From: Chryseobacterium herbae
Lineage (GTDB): Bacteria; Bacteroidota; Bacteroidia; Flavobacteriales; Weeksellaceae
Reading direction: 5' to 3'
Assembly (NCBI RefSeq): GCF_025154075.1
Contig: NZ_JAOAMU010000001.1
Span: 643,991-707,990 of the forward strand
Length of the DNA stretch: 64,000 bases
In this document: piece after piece, positions 45,857 through 54,184 of the stretch
Layout of the letters: the number at the start of each line of letters is the position of its first letter
Numbering within the stretch: position 1 is the first letter of the stretch
Made by a program: the position numbers and the translations under genes
Notes under the pieces: model-generated
What the model was told of the DNA's origin: nothing
Seen by the model: only the letters and a program-made list of their open reading frames with translations
Database searches by the model: none

Positions 45857-46882
45857 ATGATCACCACCAAATATTTTAATTACAAACAGGTTCTCAATCT
45901 CGCAGGCGGACATATTATCTGGCTTACGGCCTGGTGTACTTTAGTGGCAGGCCTTTTTTATTTTTTTAAATGGAAATGGATGATCATTCCATGGGTACCT
46001 GTAGCCCTGATCGGTACTGCAGAAGCCTTTTATGTAGGTTTTAAAAATAACCAGGCTTACGACAGATTGTGGGAAGCCCGGAAAATCTGGGGTGGAATCG
46101 TGAATTCCAGCCGTTCTTTCGTTTCCATGCTGTATGCTTTTAATACTACAGGTGAAGGTAATAGTGAAACCGAAGGCATCAAAAAGAAAATTGCGTACCG
46201 ACATATTGCGTGGCTGTATACTTTTCGTGAACAATTATTAGTGCCCACGGAATGGGAACACATGTCTCAGAAAAGACATTTCGGGGATATTAATATCAGA
46301 AGACACCGACTGATCAAAGCCGGATTTCCTGACTATGGAAGAACGCCTATTTTCCTTCATAAATACCTTTCGGAAAAGGAACTGGATCTTCAGCCGGAAT
46401 ATAAAAATTTCGCTACTTTTCTGATTTCAAAGCAGGCAAAAGATGTGAATGATCTGAAAAACTTCGGTGATATCTCAGATTTCAACCAGATGCAGCTTCA
46501 GGAGGCTCTCAATTTGTTTTATGACTATCAGGGACAGGCGGAAAGAATTAAAAAATTCCCTTCACCCAGACAGTTTGCGAGTACGGCCTTTATTTTTAAT
46601 GTCATCTTCATTATGCTTCTTCCTTTGGGATTGGTGAATGAATTCGCCAAATTAGGAAACTGGGGAATATTGATCAGTGTTCCTTTCTGTGTCATTATCG
46701 GATGGATCTATATTGTGATGGAACTCGTTGGCGACTACTCAGAAAACCCGTTTGAAGGGATGATGTTTGACATTCCGATGCTTTCCATATGCCGGACCAT
46801 TGAGATCGATGTCCTTCAAATGATTGGAGAACACGACGACCTTCCGGAACCTATCGCTTCAAAGAACGGAGTCCTCGTATAA
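45857..46882 (+). CDS. Bestrophin-family (UPF0187) channel protein
   Basis: A 341-residue membrane protein. The signature is FKNNQAYDRLWEARKIWGGIVNSSRS (given in pieces: FKNNQAYDRLWEARK then WGGIVNSSRS), as in bacterial bestrophin homologs, which form pentameric ion channels. Hydrophobic segments lie at about residues 21-37 and 42-58 in the N-terminal pair and at about 238-258 and 266-288 in the C-terminal pair; the polar end contains NPFEGMMFDIPMLSICRTIEID. It stops one base before the convergent Lrp/AsnC gene. Ion selectivity is not evident from the sequence. Confidence 0.9.
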   Translation: MITTKYFNYKQVLNLAGGHIIWLTAWCTLVAGLFYFFKWKWMIIPWVPVALIGTAEAFYVGFKNNQAYDRLWEARKIWGGIVNSSRSFVSMLYAFNTTGEGNSETEGIKKKIAYRHIAWLYTFREQLLVPTEWEHMSQKRHFGDINIRRHRLIKAGFPDYGRTPIFLHKYLSEKELDLQPEYKNFATFLISKQAKDVNDLKNFGDISDFNQMQLQEALNLFYDYQGQAERIKKFPSPRQFASTAFIFNVIFIMLLPLGLVNEFAKLGNWGILISVPFCVIIGWIYIVMELVGDYSENPFEGMMFDIPMLSICRTIEIDVLQMIGEHDDLPEPIASKNGVLV

Positions 46883-46883
46883 A

Positions 46884-47342
46884 TTACAGAACAATTGCCG
46901 TTGTATTTTTCACTTCAGAGATCATAAAAGAGCTGTGAGTGCTGGCTATGTGCTGAAGCGCCGTTAATTTACTGAGCATAAAATTACGGTAATCTTCCAT
47001 GTCTTTCACCCCTATTTTAAGGATATAGTCGTAATCACCGCTTACATGGAAACATTCTGTCACTTCCTGCAGATTCATGACTTCCCTTTCAAACTGCAAC
47101 ACAAATTCTTTTTTGTGCTGGGTTAATTTGATATGGCATAGTACAATAAAATCCCGGTCTATTTTATGCCTATCCAGTAATGCGACATATTTTGAGATCA
47201 CGCCAAGATTTTCAAGCTTTTTTACCCGTTCATAAACAGCCGTCACAGACAAACCAAGCTTGTAAGACAGTTCTTTGGTGGTCTGTTTGCAGTCTTCCTG
47301 AAGGAACAGGAGTAGTTTTTTATCAGTTTCATCAAAGTTCAT
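46884..47342 (-). CDS. Lrp/AsnC-family transcriptional regulator
   Basis: A 152-residue regulator of normal length. The N-terminal winged helix is FDETDKKLLLFLQEDCKQTTKELSYKLGL then SVTAVYERVKKLENLGVI. The C-terminal RAM/Lrp ligand-binding domain contains EVTECFHVSGDYDYILKIGVKDMEDYRNFM. These proteins sense amino acids. It is divergent from a methionine/cysteine-type lyase gene at 47501, and such pairs are usually regulator and target, so control of the lyase by an amino acid is likely. Its stop meets the bestrophin gene end-on with a single base between them. Confidence 0.93.
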   Translation of the reverse strand: MNFDETDKKLLLFLQEDCKQTTKELSYKLGLSVTAVYERVKKLENLGVISKYVALLDRHKIDRDFIVLCHIKLTQHKKEFVLQFEREVMNLQEVTECFHVSGDYDYILKIGVKDMEDYRNFMLSKLTALQHIASTHSSFMISEVKNTTAIVL

Positions 47343-47373
47343 AGATAATTTTTTGGATAAAGTTTAACAAAAT

Positions 47374-47407
47374 CAAATATAACAAACATATTTTCTAATA
47401 AAAGCAA
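47374..47407 (-). promoter_or_regulatory. Promoter candidate for the Lrp/AsnC gene
   Basis: Minus-strand TTG (47407-47405), 23-nt spacer, TATATTTG (47381-47374). The overlapping CAAACATA at 47383-47390 gives a second possible -7 element. Confidence 0.45.
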
Positions 47408-47500
47408 AAATTTCAGATTTATATTCTACATATTTAAATATCTCTTGTAATAATTCTGAAAACAGAGCATATTTAAACCGACAAATAAAATCTAAAGCTT

Positions 47501-48727
47501 ATGGAAAATTTTAATGCAGCCAATGAGATCCAGGATCTGCAATATTTTGGCGAATTCGGAGGCGTGAATCCATCGATTTCTGACAGCTCTACCTATACCT
47601 TCCTTTCTGCAAAAACCATGTTTGATACTTTTGAAGGAAATGCTGAAGGATGTTATTTATATTCCAGACATTCATCCCCGATGAATCTGTACCTTGCTCA
47701 GGCATTGGCTAAAATGGAAAACACTGAAGCTGCAAACGTTACAGCATCCGGAATGGGAGCAATTACCTCTGTTTTAATGCAGGTTTGTAAAAGCGGTGAC
47801 CATATCATTTCCAGCAGAACCATTTACGGTGGAACATATGCTTTCCTTAAAAATTTCCTACCTCCATTTCATATTGATACCACTTTTGTAGATATCAGCA
47901 ATTTTGAATCTATAGAAAATGCAATAACACCCAATACGAAAGTTATCTATTGCGAAAGTGTAAGTAACCCGCTTCTTGAAGTGGCAGACCTTAGAAAACT
48001 TTCAGATATCTGTAAAAAACACAATCTGAAACTGATTGTTGACAATACCTTCTCTCCTCTTTCTGTTTCACCGACATTGTTAGGTGCTGATATCGTTATC
48101 CACAGTTTAACCAAATTCATCAACGGAAGCAGTGATACGGTAGGCGGTGTCTACTGCGGAACCCAGGAATTCATCAATGACACCAAAAACGTTAATAACG
48201 GAGCCTGCATGTTGCTGGGACCTACTATGGACAGCTTCAGATCTGCCAGCATCCTGAAAAACCTGAGAACACTTCACATCAGAATGAAACAGCACAGCCA
48301 CAACGCGATGTATCTTGCGGAAAGGTTTGAAAAAGATGGACTGAAAGTTTCTTATCCGGGACTAAAATCCCATAAGGATCATGAACTGATGAAATCTATG
48401 ATGTATGAGGAATACGGATTCGGAGGACTGCTTACGGTAGATGCCGGAACCACTGATAAAGCGAATGAGCTGATGGAAATGATGCAGCAGGAAAACCTGG
48501 GTTACCTGGCGGTAAGCTTAGGATTCTACAAAACTTTATTTTCGTGCTCGGGAAGTTCAACGTCATCGGAGATTCCTGAAGAAGAGCGTGAAGCAATGGG
48601 TATATCGGACGGATTGATCAGATTCTCCATCGGACTGGATCATGATATCGCCAGAACTTATGAAAAAATGCGGGAATGCATGCTAAAAACAGGCGTTCTC
48701 AACCATGAAACTATATTTACATCCTAA
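47501..48727 (+). CDS. Trans-sulfuration family PLP lyase (methionine gamma-lyase-like)
   Basis: A 408-residue member of the Cys/Met metabolism PLP family. Visible active-site features are SGMGA (83-87), the stacking tyrosine Y109 in YGGTY, VDNTF with D181, and HSLTKFINGSSD with the PLP-binding K205. Methionine gamma-lyases of the Pseudomonas type have a cysteine directly after YG; here it is glycine, as in cystathionine lyases and synthases, so the exact substrate (methionine, cystathionine, homocysteine) is open. The divergent Lrp/AsnC gene supports a catabolic amino acid lyase. Terminator at 48739. Confidence 0.85.
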   Translation: MENFNAANEIQDLQYFGEFGGVNPSISDSSTYTFLSAKTMFDTFEGNAEGCYLYSRHSSPMNLYLAQALAKMENTEAANVTASGMGAITSVLMQVCKSGDHIISSRTIYGGTYAFLKNFLPPFHIDTTFVDISNFESIENAITPNTKVIYCESVSNPLLEVADLRKLSDICKKHNLKLIVDNTFSPLSVSPTLLGADIVIHSLTKFINGSSDTVGGVYCGTQEFINDTKNVNNGACMLLGPTMDSFRSASILKNLRTLHIRMKQHSHNAMYLAERFEKDGLKVSYPGLKSHKDHELMKSMMYEEYGFGGLLTVDAGTTDKANELMEMMQQENLGYLAVSLGFYKTLFSCSGSSTSSEIPEEEREAMGISDGLIRFSIGLDHDIARTYEKMRECMLKTGVLNHETIFTS

Positions 48728-48738
48728 TTTATTGTTAT

Positions 48739-48770
48739 AAAAGCTGTCTGAATTTCTGGCAGCTTTTATT
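48739..48770 (+). terminator. Terminator of the PLP lyase gene
   Basis: AAAAGCTG (48739-48746) pairs with CAGCTTTT (48760-48767), followed by ATTTTT. Confidence 0.8.
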
Positions 48771-48849
48771 TTTTAATTAAAACCTGTTTAAATTTATATT
48801 TTTTGGATATGATACAAAATCCAGGGATTCAGCAAAATTTATATTTTTT

Positions 48850-49110
48850 TAATGTCCTTTTGTCTTGAAACAAAAGAACGAAAAGTTCAAGGCTGGAATC
48901 TTTCGCTAAAAATAAATTTTGTTCTCTAAAAATTCTAAACTCGCGCGAATTCAATATAGGTTATTCGATTCAACAATAGTTTCGCGCTTCGAACAGAAGA
49001 ATTTTTTTAACGTTCACAATATTTATTTTTTTAACGCTACAGCTTCCGAGGCCGCTATGACAGTCTGCCATACAGAAAATGCTTTTTTATTTAAATATAA
49101 TCGGACATGC
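48850..49110. repeat. Structured noncoding intergenic element (probable dispersed repeat)
   Basis: The 430-bp gap between the lyase and the glycosyltransferase genes contains two inverted repeats: CTTTTGT-CTTGAA-ACAAAAG at 48857-48876 and GCGCGAA (48943-48949) with TTCGCGC (48981-48987). The base composition (GCGCG, CCGAGGCCGC) differs from the AT-rich flanks. The segment around TTTTGTCTTGAAACAAAAG resembles, from memory, intergenic sequence repeated in many Bacteroidota genomes; I cannot check this here. The 69-codon frame within it is not a convincing gene. Confidence 0.45.
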
Positions 49111-49158
49111 ATTTATCCAGCTGCTTAATCTAATAAATCTTTACGTAAAAAACATGAT

Positions 49159-50163
49159 CTATTTTATATGGAAATGTTTCGGGAAAGCGTCTTCGGGTTT
49201 CATTCTGAAAATATTCAGGAGCACCCATGATTTCAGAAAACCGTAGCCGTAAGAAAACATCTGAATATAGGTAGAAATTACCGCCATTCCGGCAATGCTT
49301 ATATTTTTCGTGACAATCATCGCGTGAAATAGCACAAGGAAAGTGTACAATCCGTAAAATGCCAGGATAATCCCTCTGCCTAAAACAAAATATTCTATAA
49401 AACCCAAAATGTATCCTAACATAAACAAGGTAGGAAATGCAAAAGAGATTTTTACATAATTGGGATGTCTCTGATTAAGAATCGGTCTTGCACAACCAAA
49501 CTGATACACCTGCTTGGAAAATTTACCAAGGTCTACCCTTCTTTTGTGAAACACGGCGATATCATCAAAAAATGCAGTCGTAAAACCTTTTTCCCAAAGT
49601 GTCATGGACAGATCCGGATCTTCCCCGATTCTCATCTCGGAAAAACCGCCTACTTTTTCAAAAACTTCTTTATTCACTCCCATATTAAAACTTCTCGGCT
49701 GAAATCTGGAAACTGCTTTTTTACTTCCTCTGATTCCTCCCGTTGTAAAAACCGAGGTCATGGAATAGGAAATCGCTTTCTGCATCAGATTAAAACCTTT
49801 GTGGGCTTTGTCCGCTCCTCCAAACGCATCACATGGAATTGTTTCAATATCTTTTTTAATATTCCCGATATAGTCTTTTTCTACGATCACATCGCTGTCT
49901 ACAAAAAGCAACCAGTCATTCTGAGCTCTCTTCGCACCGTAGTTTCTGCTGAGTCCGGGACCGGAATTGTCTTTTCTGAAGTATTTAACATCCAATATCT
50001 CATCAAAATTCTGAATGGTCGGATTAAGGTCAATAAGAGAACCATCGTCTACAATAATCACTTCAAACTCTTTATCTGTCTGAAAAGTCAAAGAATTCAG
50101 CAGTTCAAAAAGTTCGTCTTTTCGGTTGAAAATAGCAACGACAATGGAAATAGTAGGTCTCAA
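49159..50163 (-). CDS. Family 2 glycosyltransferase, membrane associated
   Basis: A 334-residue enzyme that transfers a sugar from a nucleotide-sugar donor. The GT-A fold features are clear: ISIVVAIFNRKDELFELLNSL at the N-terminus, the nucleotide-binding DDGS, the metal-binding DSD motif (FVDSDVIVEKDY), and GEDPDLSMTLWEKGF near the acceptor side. The C-terminal third (about residues 240-310) has hydrophobic segments that fit a membrane-anchored enzyme acting on a lipid-linked acceptor. It has its own promoter with a leader of only about 10 nt. Neither donor nor acceptor can be predicted. Confidence 0.9.
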   Translation of the reverse strand: MRPTISIVVAIFNRKDELFELLNSLTFQTDKEFEVIIVDDGSLIDLNPTIQNFDEILDVKYFRKDNSGPGLSRNYGAKRAQNDWLLFVDSDVIVEKDYIGNIKKDIETIPCDAFGGADKAHKGFNLMQKAISYSMTSVFTTGGIRGSKKAVSRFQPRSFNMGVNKEVFEKVGGFSEMRIGEDPDLSMTLWEKGFTTAFFDDIAVFHKRRVDLGKFSKQVYQFGCARPILNQRHPNYVKISFAFPTLFMLGYILGFIEYFVLGRGIILAFYGLYTFLVLFHAMIVTKNISIAGMAVISTYIQMFSYGYGFLKSWVLLNIFRMKPEDAFPKHFHIK

Positions 50164-50176
50164 ATTGAAAATTTTT

Positions 50177-50207
50177 CAAAATTACTTATTCGCTGAGGAA
50201 TCTACAA
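50177..50207 (-). promoter_or_regulatory. Promoter of the glycosyltransferase gene
   Basis: Minus-strand TTG (50207-50205), 20-nt spacer, TAATTTTG (50184-50177), 13 nt before the ATG at 50163. Confidence 0.62.
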
Positions 50208-50351
50208 ACAGTTTAACAGCTTATTCAAAGAAATTAACTTTTCAAGAATAAAAAAAGTTTTGGAATTCTCAACACAGTAATTTGACATTTTGAACAAAAT
50301 CATCATTATGAATAGCCCATACCTTTGCTGTAGAAATTTAAACAATAAAAA

Positions 50352-51365
50352 ATGACACAGAATATCAATCCATTACAACAGCCTGTTCATTCAGGGTTTA
50401 ATGCAGCATCAACTGCACAGGAAATTATCAAAGGAATTGATCTAACCGGAAAAACGGTAATCATTACGGGAGGCTACGCAGGAATTGGTCTTGAAACAAC
50501 AAAAGTATTGGTATCCGCCGGAGCAACAGTGATTATTCCGGCAAGAGATATTGAAAAAGCAGGTAAAAACCTTACCGGTATTAGCAATATAGAACTGGAA
50601 ACAATGGATCTGATGGATCCCGATTCTATTGATGCATTCAGTGAAAGATTTTTGGCATCCGGAAGAAAGCTTGACCTTCTAATCAATAATGCAGGAATTA
50701 TGTGGGTTCCACTTCGAAGAGATGACAGAGGTATTGAATCTCAGCTGGCAACGAATTATCTTGGACAATTCCATTTGACCGCAAAACTTTGGCCAGCATT
50801 GAAAAAAGCTGGAAACGCCCGTGTTTTAAGTGTTTCTTCTTACGGACATCAGATGGCTCCGTTTGATTTTGAAGATCCGAATTTTATCAACAGAGAATAC
50901 CAGACGCTTGCGGGTTATGGACAGTCGAAAACGGCATGTAATTTATTTTCCGTGGCATTGGATGAAAGGGGAAAGAAATTCAATATAAGAGCGTATTCAT
51001 TACATCCGGGTTCTGTGTATGGAACAGATTTGGGGAGAGAAGAACCGATTGATCTTTATATCCAGATGGGAACGCATGACAAGGATGGAAAAATAAAGCC
51101 TGAAGTGGAAGCGAAATTAAAAACGATTCCGCAAGGTGCCGCTACAACGGTTTGGTGTGCAACGAGTCCTGCTCTTCAGAATATCGGAGGAGTCTATTGT
51201 GAAAATTGCGATATTGCAGAAATTGATCTCGGACAGATAGAGCACCGGTATGATGAACCGGCAACGATTCGTGGCGTGCAGCCTTATTCCATTGACAGAG
51301 CAAACGCGGAAAGATTATGGAAATTGAGTGAAGAAATGCTGGGCTTTACCTTTGATGCGGAATAA
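50352..51365 (+). CDS. Short-chain dehydrogenase/reductase
   Basis: A 337-residue NAD(P)-dependent oxidoreductase of the SDR family, with a slightly longer C-terminus than the classical 250 residues, closest in layout to WWOX/retinol-dehydrogenase-like SDRs. The Rossmann motif is GGYAGIGLET (first Gly of the usual TG replaced by GG), followed by NNAGI and the catalytic YGQSK with a Ser (SVSSYG) before it. The substrate is unknown. TACCTTTG at 50320-50327 may be its -7 element. The AraC-type regulator gene follows 39 bp later on the same strand. Confidence 0.9.
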   Translation: MTQNINPLQQPVHSGFNAASTAQEIIKGIDLTGKTVIITGGYAGIGLETTKVLVSAGATVIIPARDIEKAGKNLTGISNIELETMDLMDPDSIDAFSERFLASGRKLDLLINNAGIMWVPLRRDDRGIESQLATNYLGQFHLTAKLWPALKKAGNARVLSVSSYGHQMAPFDFEDPNFINREYQTLAGYGQSKTACNLFSVALDERGKKFNIRAYSLHPGSVYGTDLGREEPIDLYIQMGTHDKDGKIKPEVEAKLKTIPQGAATTVWCATSPALQNIGGVYCENCDIAEIDLGQIEHRYDEPATIRGVQPYSIDRANAERLWKLSEEMLGFTFDAE

Positions 51366-51385
51366 TCACTTTTTAAATACATTTG
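51352..51385 (+). promoter_or_regulatory. Internal promoter candidate for the AraC-type regulator
   Basis: TTG (51352-51354) inside the last codons of the SDR gene, 23-nt spacer, TACATTTG (51378-51385), about 20 nt before the ATG at 51405. Confidence 0.5.
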
Positions 51386-51404
51386 TACTAATAAACTAAA
51401 GACG

Positions 51405-52220
51405 ATGGATTTCCAGATACAGTACATCACCCCGGATATCAAGCTTTCAACCTATGATGATAAGCTCTTCAAAACGGAAACGGTTTTTGAATACCATATG
51501 CTGGTCTGGTTTATTTCCGGCGAAACCAAAATTATCCAGGCTGATAAAACCTATGTGTTCAAGGCAGGAGATATTTTTCTGATTCCCAGAAACCATCTCG
51601 CGACCATCATCAATTATCCCAAAGATGGACTTCCTCATAAAGCTGTAGTGATGCATCTTACCACGGAAAAGCTGAAACATTTTTATGCTTCCGTGGAATT
51701 GAAACACAAAACTAAGGGCCACGATTCTAAAATTTACAGTTTTCAAAGTCATCCTTTATTAAAAAGTTGTCTTGCGTCCCTGATTCCTTATTTTGAGGTG
51801 GAAGGACCTTTTCCTGAACATATTGCTTCACTAAAAATCACGGAAGCCATTAGCATTCTCAGAGAAATTGATCCGGATGTAGATGATATTCTGGCTGATT
51901 TTGAGGAACCGGGAAAAGCAGATCTGATTGGTTTTATGGAAAAAAATTATATGTTCAATATGCCTCTGGAAAGGTTCGGGTATCTTACAGGAAGAAGTCT
52001 TTCAACTTTTAACAGGGACTTCAGAAAGGTTTTTCAGACTACACCTCAGCGGTGGCTTACTCAAAAACGGCTTGAACTGGCTTATTATCATTTGAAGGAA
52101 AAACGTAAAAGGCCGTCGGATATATTCATGGAAGTTGGTTTTGAAGATTTCTCTCACTTCTCTTATGCTTTCAAAAAACAGTATGGACTTGTTCCGTCTG
52201 CCCTGAACTTATTGAATTAA
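51405..52220 (+). CDS. AraC-family transcriptional regulator
   Basis: A 271-residue regulator. Residues about 1-130 form a cupin-like ligand-binding domain (ADKTYVFKAGDIFLIPRNHLA). The C-terminal about 95 residues carry two helix-turn-helix units; the first is MPLERFGYLTGRSLSTFNRDFRKVFQ, quoted here as MPLERFGYLTGRSLST, and the second includes PSDIFMEVGFEDFSHFSYAFKK. The protein lies directly downstream of the SDR gene and may regulate it, but no binding site is evident. Confidence 0.9.
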   Translation: MDFQIQYITPDIKLSTYDDKLFKTETVFEYHMLVWFISGETKIIQADKTYVFKAGDIFLIPRNHLATIINYPKDGLPHKAVVMHLTTEKLKHFYASVELKHKTKGHDSKIYSFQSHPLLKSCLASLIPYFEVEGPFPEHIASLKITEAISILREIDPDVDDILADFEEPGKADLIGFMEKNYMFNMPLERFGYLTGRSLSTFNRDFRKVFQTTPQRWLTQKRLELAYYHLKEKRKRPSDIFMEVGFEDFSHFSYAFKKQYGLVPSALNLLN

Positions 52221-52378
52221 AAAAAATCTAAAATTTATGATCATATCACCATAAAAAATTAATTGTAAATAAAATCAACAAGTAAAGACTTATCATTGAA
52301 TAGATTTCAGTATTTTTGGCTAAGATCCAATCAATAAATATTCAGTTTAAAGATTATTTTTAACTACAATCACAATCT

Positions 52379-53302
52379 ATGAAAGCAAAATTAACAGCTA
52401 TTTCATTACTCCTCGGTATTTTTTCATACGCACAGGTTGGAGTAGGAACAAACAACCCAAGCGGAGCCTTCCATGTGGATGGAAATAAAGATAATGCAGC
52501 CTCTCCTACTGCTGCCCAGACTGCGAACGATTTTATTATAACTTCTGCAGGGTCTGCCGCTTTGGGAACTATAAGTGTGGATGCATCGGCCAAATTTCAG
52601 ATCAATGCTACCGATAAAGGAATGCTTATTCCACGTGTTACTTTAACCGCTCCTAATGACGGAACAACTATTCCATCTCCCGCAAAAGGACTTATCGTTT
52701 ATAACACGAACGTCACTACCAATATGGAAGAAGGCTTTTATACCAACTACGGAACCCCCACAGTTCCTCAATGGATCACTTATCAGCAGCGTGACAAAAC
52801 AGCATGGAAACTCGATAACGTTTTTGATGTGACAGCCACAGCACCTATAGATCAGGTGGTAACGGCCACTACGGCAGTGAATAATGTTAATTTGGGTCTG
52901 AGTGTAACGATTACCATTCCTGCATTTACGCAGGCGAAACTGGTGACCACTTACAGCGTTCCGATGGGTACAACAGCGATAGCGACCAATTTCGGAGGCT
53001 ATTATGGAGTCCGGTTTTTAAAGAACGGGGCTGAACTTCCGGCAGGTTCCAGAAAATATACTGTTCCTGCGGTTTCTTCAGGTGCCAGTTCAAGAATGGC
53101 CTCTGTAAATGCTACGGTAGGAGATACGGTTGTAAACAATACCGCTTCACCCGTGAGCGTTACTTACGCTCTGAATGGCTATGTGGAACCTACTGCAGAT
53201 ACGGCAACAATAAGGTTCAATATGTGGTCTACGGTAGATCCCAACTTCAACTGGGGAAGAGGATATATGTCTATCCAGATGTTTACGAAAACTACATTAT
53301 AA
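52379..53302 (+). CDS. Exported surface protein, tail-fibre-like
   Basis: A 307-residue exported protein. The signal peptide MKAKLTAISLLLGIFSYAQ is followed by QVGVGTNNPSGAFHVDG, a start shared by many flavobacterial exported proteins that contain fibre-like beta-repeats, and by GMLIPRVTLTAP and SPAKGLIVYNTNVTTN. The C-terminal half (about residues 145-307) looks like a compact beta domain (TFTQ-type strands, SVTYALNGYVEPTADTATI). No T9SS sorting domain is visible at the C-terminus (ends SIQMFTKTTL). Function unknown. Confidence 0.75.
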   Translation: MKAKLTAISLLLGIFSYAQVGVGTNNPSGAFHVDGNKDNAASPTAAQTANDFIITSAGSAALGTISVDASAKFQINATDKGMLIPRVTLTAPNDGTTIPSPAKGLIVYNTNVTTNMEEGFYTNYGTPTVPQWITYQQRDKTAWKLDNVFDVTATAPIDQVVTATTAVNNVNLGLSVTITIPAFTQAKLVTTYSVPMGTTAIATNFGGYYGVRFLKNGAELPAGSRKYTVPAVSSGASSRMASVNATVGDTVVNNTASPVSVTYALNGYVEPTADTATIRFNMWSTVDPNFNWGRGYMSIQMFTKTTL

Positions 53303-53333
53303 TCGAACAGATTAAAAGTACATATTGAATATT

Positions 53334-53359
53334 AAGCTCCTTCAAAGGGGCTTTTTTAT
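53334..53359 (+). terminator. Terminator of the exported surface protein gene
   Basis: AAGCTCC (53334-53340) pairs with GGGGCTT (53347-53353, one wobble) and is followed by six T residues. Confidence 0.75.
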
Positions 53360-53591
53360 TGAATACAAATGCCAACATTAGAGATTTGCTTAATGTGCGG
53401 TAAAATTATTTAACGTAAAGAAATTATTATTAATTCAGATTTGAGGTGGCAAAGAAGAGAATCAACCTTGTTGATTCGATGAAACGGATGTTTGTAAGGA
53501 TAAATTATATAAATTTCACATAAAAATCTGTGCAATCCGCGGAATCTGCGGGGAAATATTTCACGCAAAACGATCAATATTAATCCAATAT

Positions 53592-53990
53592 TTAAACAAA
53601 CACTCCTGATTTGAAATAAACACAAAGTACAAGAGAAATAAAGAACAGGATGACCGAACCACTGAAAAGTAACAATTTAAAAAAGTTTTTAAAGTAATAA
53701 AGTTCCACTACATGCAAAAGAAAAAACAGAATGCCTGAAATGGCAGATCCTATGAGTGAAGCTACAATTAAAGTCTGGGTATAATTTTTTGCCGGCAGCG
53801 GATCCTTAAACACAAAAAAAAGTAAAACTCCAGCCACCGCTATAAAACCTGCACTTATTTTTTCGGTGACATACTTCGACTTTTTCTTTTTTGTACTTTT
53901 ATCCTTGTAATTCAGTCTCATGGAAGATGAAGAATCATTGGCTAACACATCCAGTACATTTCCTAAAGTTTCAAGAAGATCCCACGCCAT
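53592..53990 (-). CDS. Small multi-pass membrane protein, unknown function
   Basis: A 132-residue protein I do not recognise. The N-terminal 45 residues are soluble and basic (MRLNYKDKSTKKKKSKYVTEK). Three hydrophobic helices follow at about residues 46-62, 69-92 and 101-126. The gene stands alone on the minus strand. Codon usage and composition look like its neighbours, and the frame is uninterrupted, which supports it being real. No motif suggests a role. Confidence 0.65.
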   Translation of the reverse strand: MAWDLLETLGNVLDVLANDSSSSMRLNYKDKSTKKKKSKYVTEKISAGFIAVAGVLLFFVFKDPLPAKNYTQTLIVASLIGSAISGILFFLLHVVELYYFKNFFKLLLFSGSVILFFISLVLCVYFKSGVFV

Positions 53991-54140
53991 ATTTAAAATT
54001 TGATTTGACGCAAAAATAAAAAAAAAATTGAAAAAACACCTAAATATTTCGAGGAAGGAAAGCTTGAAGAGGGAGAATGAACGTTAATACTCAGCTTCTC
54101 TTTTTCCTTCTATCTATTCTATCCCGTTTAAGTTTAAATA

Positions 54141-54170
54141 CAAAAAAACCTCCCGGTGAAGGAAGGTTTC
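54141..54170 (-). terminator. Terminator of the THUMP methyltransferase gene
   Basis: AAACCTCCC and GGAAGGTTT around GGTGAA, one mismatch in the stem; the A-tract at 54142-54148 gives the minus-strand U-run. Confidence 0.75.
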
Positions 54171-54184
54171 TATGTAGAATTTAA

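Noticed and set aside
48919..49128. 69-codon plus-strand frame in the structured intergenic element
   Set aside because: Composition and codon use do not resemble the genes, and it crosses the inverted repeats, which explain the sequence better.
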